NCBI GenBank assembly: GCA_003290165.1
Contig: QNQO01001152.1
Span: forward strand, 186,001-250,000
Direction: 5' to 3'
DNA length: 64,000 nucleotides
Source of the DNA: Berberis thunbergii
Taxonomy: Eukaryota; Streptophyta; Magnoliopsida; Ranunculales; Berberidaceae
Notes under the pieces: generated by a model
Seen by the model: only the letters and a program-made list of their open reading frames with translations
Told to the model about the DNA's origin: nothing
Database searches by the model: none
Translations under genes and position numbers: made by a program
In this document: in pieces, positions 56,501 through 64,000 of the stretch
Position numbering within the stretch: position 1 is the stretch's first letter
Layout: every line of letters begins with the position of its first letter

Positions 56501-56774
56501 AGGAGTGTGACCATTTTTATGTATATATCATGAACATATGAACAAATTTCAGAAATCAAACCTGATTCTGAATTGATTTTCTCTGCAAGTGCTCTTAAGA
56601 CTCCTTTAGGGTTTAAAGGTACTTTTCTGTCCCTTGCACCAACTCTATGTTTCAGACCCCACTGTGGCTAAATAGGTTTCAAGTGGGCTTTATTTCTTAC
56701 ACAAGGTTTTCGGTTGGCAAACACAATTTCACACCATCATATTTACTGTTCCACACCACTATATATATATATAT

Positions 56775-56917
56775 GGAAAATTCTAAATGGCGAGGGAATG
56801 GGCGAAGGGTGAGTGTGACAGCTCATCCCCCTCGAGATGCACAGCCTTGCGAATCTCGAGGGGGATGAGTGGTAATACTCACCCCCTCGCCCATTTCCTC
56901 GACGGCTAGAAGGGCTC
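56775..56917. mobile_element. Mutator-like foldback MITE, copy 3 (143 bp, 9-bp TSD)
   Basis: Ends GGAAAATTCTAAATGGCGAG and GAGCCCTTCTAGCCGTCGAG (right end inverted), arms around CTCGAGATGCACAG..CTCGAG. Flanked by TATATATAT (56766-56774 and 56918-56926). Because the target is a TA repeat, the duplication is less decisive here than at copies 1 and 2. The arms and core clearly match the other copies. Confidence 0.75.
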
Positions 56918-56929
56918 TATATATATAGA

Positions 56930-57860
56930 CAGGGGCGGACCTACTAAGGGGCCAGGGGGGCCCTAAATTTTCAAAATAATTTTACTATATATTTGTCTTA
57001 CAAACAAAAATTAATTATAAAATGTATCATACAACATTACAATTGTTTATTCAATTATTATAATATGTTTTTATTGGTGCAGTGATTGGAAGTTAATTAG
57101 TTTTTGCAAATGACCCGAGTTCGATACTCTTTGAGTGCAAGATTTTTTTTTTTTTTTTAATTTCAATGCAACTTTATTAGTAATTGCAAACATTAAAAAT
57201 TGTTTAGTTTAATACAAACTTATTTTCGGTCTTCTTAGTGTGTATGCTTTCTTTATGACTATTCACAATTACTACTTTTGTCATAATGACATGTCCATAT
57301 TTTTTTGTTTTCAACGCAATTTTATGTAGTTGCAAAGAGTAAAGAAATGAATTGCTTGTTCACAAGTGGTATAAAACCTCCAACAAAAAAAATATTTGAA
57401 ATTTATATCTAAAATTATAACTATATAATTCAACAAAAATATATATTATTAGCAAGCCTGTACAAGATTTGAGCCTTATATAAACCATTTTTCTATAAAA
57501 TTTTATTAAGATCATATTATGTTCGCTAATTTAAATCTTTTTAGCTTCAAATAGATACTTATCCTAGTTATTTTGTGATTTTAGTTTTATATTATAGTTA
57601 TTACGCTCGTTTGCCACTTGCTAAGGTTATTGATATTGCGACTCTATTTTGGCTTAAAATTAGACTACACTAGATTCGAGCGCTACTTCAACGTCAGGCC
57701 TATACCATAAGGATCAGTAAGAAATATTATCTATTAGACAGGTCATGCACCCGTGTGTCTCACAATAGCAGAACAAAACTGGTATATGCAATGTATTTTT
57801 GATAGTTGCATTTTTTATTAGTTGCTATCTCGGGTAAGATTTTTTTTGGCTCCACCCTTG
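56930..57860. mobile_element. Non-autonomous hAT element, about 0.93 kb
   Basis: The left end CAGGGGCGGACCTACTAAGG and the right end GGCTCCACCCTTG form an imperfect inverted pair of the kind seen in TTF-finger hAT elements. The interior is AT-rich, with a tRNA-like patch at about 57085-57140 ('cccgagttcgatactctttg', a B-box-like word) followed by a T run, possibly a SINE. No 8-bp duplication was found. It lacks transposase. Confidence 0.5.
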
Positions 57861-58065
57861 ATAATTACTATTATCAATTAAGAATTATTTGTCATTTTGC
57901 CATTCCTTGACTAAATTCCTGAGTCGAGTCCCCCATTGTATATATATATATATATATAACAAAAACAAAACAAAACCACCACCTCTCTCACACTCTTCTT
58001 CTCCTCTCTTCTATATCAAGCACCAGCACCAGCACCACACCACATCTAGCCACTATCAGCATCAC

Positions 58066-58930
58066 CAAGATTCAAGATGTTACGCTGGCTCTTTGTTGTT
58101 TTAAATAGTTTATCAAGTATCGCCAGAGTTCCAGATGTCACGCTGTCACTTGGGATGGATTATTTTGTTCAACTTTTTCACTACTTTTAAAGAATTTATA
58201 ATGATATACCTCTGAAAAATTGGGATAAAAAATAACTTATGCCGTGACTGCGTTTCTGTCCAGATTTTCTTGTTGTCCTGGTAATTAGGCATTCTTTTGA
58301 CATTTGGGAATATGGTCCCCTTCTCCTTTTCAATTAAAGAAGATATATTTTTGTAATGAAAGAATAATGGTCTTATTGTATGTTTCATTTCATTTCAGTT
58401 TCAATAAATTTTAAAATGTTTTTTTTTTCGGTTACCTTTTTCTTTACACCTTAATTAAATATGGATTGCTTGACTGAATGAATCCTTGTGTAACCCTATC
58501 AAAACAGTGTTAATGTTTGAAACATGTTTTTTTCTCTCCTGTAAGATGGTTTCAGTATAAAACTGTTATTAACAGTTGTTCCTGCCCTCGAAAGTTCACA
58601 CTACATTAAATTGACATTTTTGTAAAAACTCAAAACAATAACATTTTTGAGCTATAATAATCTCCAAAACAATTTTACATATTTTCACAAACAAAGTGAT
58701 ACAATAATTGTTCACAATAAATAGTATGGTCCTACAAGTGATACTATTTATGGTGATCTAACTATTTATGGTGATCTAATTTATTGTATCACTTTTTTTG
58801 TGTAATTGTTTTTCATTTTTTTGATTAAATTTAATTTTGACTTGAAATTGTTTGGTGGATTGTAACAGTTCAAAAGTGTTACTGTTTTAGGAGTTGTTAC
58901 AAATATACCAAATTGGTGTAGTGTCAGACT
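58066..58930. other. No supported gene
   Basis: Between the duplicated leader and the eIF4A relic. AT-rich, with a local repeat of 'ctatttatggtgatctaa' at 58744-58780. Nothing else recognised. Confidence 0.3.
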
Positions 58931-59305
58931 GACGTTTTCTCCACTGCAATGCCACCAGAAGCACTTGAAATTACAAGGAAACTTATGAACAAGCCTATGA
59001 GGATTCTAGTGGTGTGATGAGCTCACTCTTGAAGGTATTAAGCAGTTTTTTGTCAATGTTGAAAAGGAGGAGTGGAAGCTCAAGACTCTCTGCGATCTTT
59101 ATGAGACATCGACCATCACCCAGAGTGTTATCTTTATGATGAGGAGCCGTGAACATACTGTCTTTGCCACCCACGGAAACATGGATCAAAACACCAGACA
59201 TTATCATGAGTGAATTTCACTTCGAGTCATCTCGTGTGCTCATTACTACTGACCTTTTGGCCCGTGGTATTGATGTCCAATAAGTATCCCTTGTCATTAA
59301 TCATG
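58931..59305 (+). pseudogene. eIF4A (DEAD-box RNA helicase) pseudogene fragment
   Basis: The + strand translation follows the eIF4A middle region. It has [20 protein letters not shown], then after a shift [20 protein letters not shown] and [14 protein letters not shown], an in-frame loss of about a dozen codons, [20 protein letters not shown], another shift, then [13 protein letters not shown] in helicase motif V. It ends at DVQ, before motif VI. No intron interrupts this stretch, consistent with a processed copy but not proof. eIF4A unwinds the mRNA leader during translation initiation; this piece is inactive. The minus-strand frame at 59207-58995 is its shadow. Confidence 0.8.
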
Positions 59306-59562
59306 TACTAGCTTCGATATTTTGTTAATTTTGATGACGATATAGTTGAAGTGAAGTTTTATTGAATGATTTCGATAAAATAGTTGTGTAAAACTGTGGG
59401 TTGTTTATAGGTTGAAAAATGCGGGTATATATGGATAATAGAATTGTCATGATAATAATGACAATCATTAGCGGCTGCCATAACCATCACTAAAAGGAGT
59501 ACCAAATGGAATTTAGCGGTGTTACAAACCATGGCAGAGTGCCCACGGACCTTAGCGGCAGT
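59306..59562. other. Spacer between the eIF4A relic and the LRR relic
   Basis: Short AT-rich stretch with no feature recognised. The open frame at 59519 begins inside it but gains similarity to the CNL only from about 59563. Confidence 0.3.
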
Positions 59563-60600
59563 TGATAAAGGAGGTGATGCACTTGCAGCAGGAGGATTCA
59601 TGTCGCTTGAAAAACTTCACTTGTATGAGATGCCTGAGTTGGAGGGATGGTCATCGTCTCAAACAGGCGATGTGAAAAAGCAAACGCAGAAGCAGGAAAA
59701 GGTAGTTATGCCTAAAAGAAGATTATTAACGAGGGCAACACCTGTGACTATTAACTCGCAATCCTCATTGCCATCATCGTCGTCATTGTCCTCATCTCAA
59801 CAACAAGCAGTAGAAGAACAAACTGCAAAGTTACTATTCCCTTGCCTTAAAAGATTGATTCTTTTGTTTTGCCCTAAGCTGACAAGTATCCCATTGCCAT
59901 CCTCTGTTGAGTCTGTAAGGTTGAACAAGTGTAATCGAAGTGAATTGGGACAGTTGAAAAACCTCCCTCGACTTTCTGTCCTTGAAATTATGGGGTTTTC
60001 TGAGTTGGAATGTTTCCCACAAGGTATGCTACTAAACCTTACTGCCCTCAAGAAATTGGAGATCGCTTATTGCTCCAAAGTTGAAGCTCTGCCAGAAGGA
60101 TTGATGAACCTATCCTCCCTCAGATTGCTTCATATTAAGGGATGCAATTGCTTGAAGCAACTGCCTAAGCTGAAGAACAGTTGTCTTGTTGAGCTGCAAA
60201 TCATGCATTGCCCGGAGATGGAATTCAACATGGACGAGGATTTTCAGAATTTGGTTGCTCTTCAAAGGCTAATCTTGGAAAACTTGCCGAAGTTGGCTCA
60301 TTTTCCAGAGGGGTTAAAACAAGCTGTGATACATAAAGAATTATCTATCATGGGCTGTTCAAAAGAAGTGATGGACTTGCCTGAATGGATCGGGACTCTA
60401 ACATCACTTGAGAATTTGAGGATTGAAGGTTGCAAGAATAGGAAAGTGCTGCCAGAAGGGATGTAACATCTCACTGCTCTGAGAAAACTGACTATTGTCA
60501 GATGTGATGCTGAATTGGAGAGAAGATGCAAGAGAGACACTGGTCCAAGATTGCCCATGTTTCAGATTATTTAAACATCAGATACATACCTGATCTAAAA
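59563..60600 (+). pseudogene. 5'-truncated CNL paralogue: leucine-rich repeats only
   Basis: Open from 59519, it matches the intact receptor from residue ~808 (GGDALAAGGFMSLEKLHLYE against GADALAAGGFKSLEVLNLS). It continues through the Ser/Gln-rich insert, LFPCLKRLI, CFPQGMLLNLTAL, VEALPEGLMNLSSL, CLKQLPKL and KEVMDLPEWIGTLTSL to KVLPEGM, where a TAA replaces the Gln codon of GMQHL. Similarity continues after the stop (RCDAELERRCKRDTG), then further breaks occur. Coiled coil, NB-ARC and the first repeats are absent. The Ser-rich insert differs in length and sequence from the intact gene. Long uninterrupted reading suggests a young pseudogene. A truncated LRR peptide could be expressed, but nothing here supports a promoter. 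Confidence 0.85.
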
Positions 60601-61620
60601 GAGCTGAAAGGTACTATTGATTTATAGTTTCTTCCATGTATTAATGGTTGTTTATTCATTTGTTTGTTTTTCTAAACACACTTCTGCATAACTTACTTCA
60701 GTGTGTTCAAACATCTCTTCACCGCAATGTTGATCAGTATTATTTTCGATCTATCACCAAGGAAATCAGTTCTTGATCATCCTGTTTCTAACTGAGTTTT
60801 GTTTGCACCCTTGTAGGATTGTAAAACAGCTAAAGGACGGATCCTGAGGTGATGACAACGTGATACAACCATGGAAACTGTTGGTAGTTGGATCGAATTC
60901 TAGTTGACTCATTGGCATCCACATGGCCCCCAATTGATTAAAATTACTTGTCTGAGTTGTCATGTAAACCAAGGCATGGTAAGAAGATTGTATAAACATC
61001 TCCCTCTCAATGAATGTTGATTCTCTTGGGTTTCCATCACTATCCTGTATTCTTGAAACGTGGAAACGTGTCATTTCCAATTGCATTTAATTGAGTTTGT
61101 TTGCGCCTTTATATGTTTGCAGGATTGTAAAGCGTCTAAAGGAGAAATATAGGTGATGACAACATGATATAGTCATGTGTCGTTTTGGCAAGAAAAGGAT
61201 CCAGCCAACAAAGCAAAATGCAGCTGGATTGTAACTTTGGCATTTCTTTTTTCACTCTATGATGAGGATTAGGTTTTAGCGAAGGTGTTGTGAGAGGATT
61301 CATGTCCCTTGAACGCAATTTGGATGGATGATTATTATGGTCATCTCAAAGAGGAAGAGATGATCAAGCAGCGCAACTATTGTCCAGCGAATGTGGGTTG
61401 TGGTGGTTTTTTTTTTTTTTTGTAATTTTCCCAATTTGTTTTTAGTAAGCTAGCTGGGGTTTGAAGGATCCCAAACCTTTATCTTAATAAAAAAAATGAT
61501 GAACCAAATACATTCGTTTATTCATTTGCTCACCATCATCAATAGAAACAAATTTTTTTTTTCAAATCCTCAACAAAAAATAAAAAAACCTAATTAGATC
61601 TAGCTCAAAGTGGTTTGCCA
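60601..61620 (+). repeat. Duplicated 3' flank of the CNL gene
   Basis: Matches 48733-49420 in order: 'ttcttccat', 'tttctaaacacacttctgc', 'caccaaggaaatca', the acceptor plus 'gattgtaaa', and 'ccaaacctttat.ttaataaaa'. Here the acceptor and following exon-like stretch occur twice (about 60813-60870 and 61120-61170), so a local duplication of some 300 bases took place in this copy. Confidence 0.7.
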
Positions 61621-61624
61621 AATA

Positions 61625-61830
61625 AGTTTAGGAATATTATAAGGCAAGCTAGGGATTGCTCATTGTTTGGAGGTTGATGATTGAAAGAATAATATTTTCT
61701 TTTTTGTTTTCAGTTAGCTTTTATCATAGTTATTTCGATTTTTGTTCGTTTACTTTAATTTAATATTTTGTTTATTTCAATTTATTCCTTAATTGTATCA
61801 GATTCTTTCCATCAAGATAAAACCTGTAAT
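61625..61830 (+). mobile_element. LTR scrap, second copy
   Basis: From 'taggaatattat' to 'gataaaacc' it matches 10890-11110 of the gypsy-type LTR remnant, including 'ggaggttgatgattgaaaga'. It then runs directly into polygalacturonase sequence, as an old segmental duplicate would. Confidence 0.5.
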
Positions 61831-61849
61831 TCATTGCATTACAAAATTT

Positions 61850-62010
61850 TTATTAGTCTAGACAAGGCACATTTGTTGTCACGGACAAAGCTTTTCCTTG
61901 TGCATTGATACAAGTTGAGTTAATCTTATTATTGCGACTAATAGAGTTAATGCTGATCTCGTTCATTAGAATGTTTGTGCAATGATCACTCTTACTGCAG
62001 CTTAGATTGA
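61850..62010 (-). pseudogene. Polygalacturonase 3' end, second copy
   Basis: About 160 bases matching 11948-12110, the last exon of the GH28 pseudogene, on the same strand (CTNILMNEISINSISRNN near 61920-61980). It is cut off at 62010 by the tail of a LINE. Only the final exon survives. Confidence 0.75.
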
Positions 62011-63170
62011 TTTTTTTAAAATAGAATGTCAGACCTTTATTACTTGATCAAAAAGATTTACAATCTGCTCAGGGGTTCATTACGACTTTACCTGAAAATA
62101 AAAACACAAACTTAAAACATTTAAAATCTAAAAAACCAAGCAAAAACAAGACATTATAATAATAGCAAAATTGCTTTCTAAAAGACCCATACCAACTACT
62201 CCATACCTTTGAATCTGTCTGGTGCCATACAACACGTCTTCTACCTTGCGAACACATAAGCCGAACAACACAACAAAACCAACAACAATATCAGTTAAAT
62301 ATGACAGACATGAGCTCAGCTCGCCCCTTACCAAGCATCTGTAGCTTTCCATCTTATTGAACCCGAAGATAAGCAGTTTTGGCTCAGTCTAATGTGACCA
62401 AACCTCTGATTCTGTCTGGTACACTACTTGCATCAAAGGTTCTAGAGCATTTTCCCCAATTTCCAATGAATGAACGACTGCATTTGCCTCCCATCATTTG
62501 ACCTTCACCAAAAGAAAATTGTTGGGCTACCAAACAAAGGGCGAATTCATCTCTAATAAATTTTCCGCCAGTCGTCAAATGCTTCTTGGAGGACTCATCC
62601 ACATTTAAAGCCACAAAACCCGCCAGGGGAAAAGACCAATAAACAACTCTGCTACTTCTAGACATCACAGGCAATACTTGGAATCCAAGCGTCAAAATCA
62701 CATCACTATTCAAACTTCTCTGCTTTGGAACAAAAAGTGCGTTTGCAATCTTCAACCATCTATGAACAACCAAGATTACACCAAAAGGCCAAACTAATTT
62801 CACATCGCGAAAGCTCCCCATCCACAGGAATACCTCTACTAGAAGGAACTAAAAGGATGCCAAATATTTTTAAATAAAGGTATTTTCAAGCCGCCCTTAC
62901 CTCTGATCACCCCAAAGGATGACCTAGTAGAAAACAAGCCATCTGTGTTAGGCATCCAGTCACATGAATCCATACCAGTACCCTGCAACCTATTCTCATA
63001 AAATTCCATAGCCAAGCCATGAAGCGATGGGCTAATCAGCCAAAAAAGAACAATTTCGAACATCCTCAATTGTTGGCCATGAATCCAAATCCAACATATG
63101 CAACGATCTAGAGAAAACCACTGATGCATTCCAGTTTTCATCAAAGAAACTGGCCTTCCTCCTGCCAATT
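62011..63170 (-). pseudogene. LINE remnant: zinc-binding and RNase H regions, 3' UTR
   Basis: On the minus strand from 63168, WMPNTDGLFSTRSSFGVI and IWHPF are the zf-RVT pattern that follows reverse transcriptase in plant LINEs. From 62630, FVALNVDESSKKHLTTGG is the start of the RNase H domain (NVDG altered to NVDE). The 3' UTR has 'caggtaaagtcgtaatgaac', 'tgatcaagtaataaagg' and an A tail at 62011-62017 (T on the + strand). It inserted into the polygalacturonase duplicate. Reverse transcriptase is missing, and stops separate the pieces. Confidence 0.75.
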
Positions 63171-64000
63171 TGCCGTGTCAAGTTATTTATTTATTTTAAA
63201 CAAAACAAATAAGCACCTTAGCCATATATCCAAGCAAACATCTGCATCAAACCCACTGATGAGTCAAAATTTGCACCCAAAGAGCACATGCCAAACAATG
63301 CACAAACTGGCAGACCAAACTCTGCTCAATACATAGCCTCAGATTCTGGCAAAAAAAAGGGGTATTAATAACAAGGAAATTCCAGATCCCCATTCCTGTC
63401 AGAAAATAAAACTGATTCTAGCGACGATCCAGTCCAGCAAAACTCTGATTGTAAACTCTTCCAACACTCTACTACCACTCTCTAGATGCAGGGTCGTATG
63501 ATCAATAAACCCGAATAAAAATAACGCAGATCCTTCTAATGTATGCCGTATCATTTTTATCTAGAATTAATAGCGCCTTCGATCTGTCCGGAAGATGTTC
63601 CCAGCCGTACACTCTATTGACTCCTACCTGTTATATGGGCCAAGGCGTCTGCAACTGCATTTGTTTCCCTGAAGATATGTCTACAAATACAATTCATGGA
63701 TTCACACAAGCTCCGGACTTCCTTCAACCAGTTGTCTAAAATTCAAGGGATCCTAGGCTAGCTTCTTCATAGAACCATTGTTTAGCTAAGAGGGAATCAA
63801 TCTGCAGGATACAACTCCTAATACCCATGGTCCTACAAAGTTTTAATCCCTCCACAATTGCTCCCGTTTCAAAAGCCAGTTGCTTAGCCGCTATAAAATT
63901 CCCAGTTGCATCCCTAATGACCACACTACTCGTAGCCTTCTTATCAATAGAAAATCCATCCATGTTGACTGCAAACCACCCATTCGGCGGGAGCACCCAG
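63171..64000 (-). pseudogene. Second LINE remnant: RNase H domain, continuing off the edge
   Basis: The minus-strand frame 63996-63736 reads PPNGWFAVNMDGFSIDKKAT, then VVIRDATGNFIAAKQLAFET, EGLKLCRTMGI and QIDSLLAKQW. This is the RVT_3 RNase H pattern, with the catalytic Asp in NMDG, a D in QIDS and a shortened Glu strand. RHIFRETNAVADALAH-like wording near 63640-63700 in another frame is the end of the domain. Upstream reverse transcriptase would lie beyond 64000. It sits directly upstream of the LINE at 62011-63170. Confidence 0.65.

Larger units (their letters stand above)
56530..58065 (+). repeat. Copy 2 of the 1285-1640 block, interrupted by transposons
   Basis: 56540-56774 and 57937-58065 together reproduce 1285-1640, from AACCTGATTC to the CAGCACCAGCACCACACC leader. 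The break lies within a TA repeat. The interrupting 1.16 kb consists of a foldback MITE and a hAT end pair. No gene follows the leader: the frame after it dies within 30 codons. Confidence 0.55.

Noticed and set aside
56930..57868. An 8-bp duplication for the CAGGGGCGG hAT element
   Set aside because: The flanks tatataga and ataattac do not match. The call rests on the inverted ends only.
58995..59207. Minus-strand 70-codon frame
   Set aside because: Antisense of the eIF4A relic, which is clearly recognisable on the + strand.

Overview
This window is nuclear DNA of a flowering plant, most likely a eudicot. The sequence is AT-rich, genes carry GT-AG introns, there is a coiled-coil NBS-LRR (CNL) resistance gene, and the mobile elements are typical of plant genomes (LINE, Ty3/gypsy, hAT, CACTA, Tourist and Mutator-like MITEs, a tRNA-derived SINE). 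I cannot name the species. Only one complete protein-coding gene looks intact: a CNL receptor on the + strand at 45289-48732 (or to 49054 if a 3' intron is spliced).

Layout. 0-1.3 kb: the first exon of an unidentified minus-strand gene that runs off the left edge. 1.3-10 kb: a foldback element, a hAT MITE with an 8-bp target duplication, a 1.15-1.2 kb tandem duplication that contains half of that MITE and the left end of a hAT element, then a badly decayed hAT transposase (7464-9660) and a small SINE. 10.7-13.4 kb: a gypsy-type LTR scrap and a multi-exon GH28 polygalacturonase pseudogene on the minus strand. 13.9-20.8 kb: a second hAT MITE type, a LINE tail and a probable long gypsy LTR. 20.8-33.4 kb: a graveyard of resistance-gene pieces. 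It holds a coiled-coil/P-loop fragment, a shorter fragment, and three head-to-tail units sharing a conserved exon-like segment. MITEs present in one unit and absent in another reveal clean insertion sites. 33.8-40.5 kb: a Ty3/gypsy element with both LTRs, a 5-bp target duplication and a tRNA-Met primer site, sitting inside a minus-strand LINE. 45-49 kb: the CNL gene. 51.5-54.2 kb: a LINE copy flanked by a target duplication that holds only an ORF1-like frame. 55-58 kb: nested hAT and MITE insertions. 58.9-61.6 kb: an eIF4A pseudogene next to a 5'-truncated paralogue of the CNL leucine-rich repeats and its 3' flank. 61.6-64 kb: a second copy of the LTR scrap plus polygalacturonase 3' end, then two minus-strand LINE remnants.

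Taken together, this is a decaying CNL cluster. One functional-looking receptor is surrounded by partial duplicates of itself and by segmental repeats, all broken up by many transposon generations. No unknown multi-gene system is visible. The most useful novelty is a family of about 140-190 bp foldback MITEs with 9-bp target duplications (21822, 32598, 56775), one of them supported by a paralogous empty site. Next are an ORF1-only LINE and a conserved 3' splice option in the CNL gene that changes the receptor's C-terminus.
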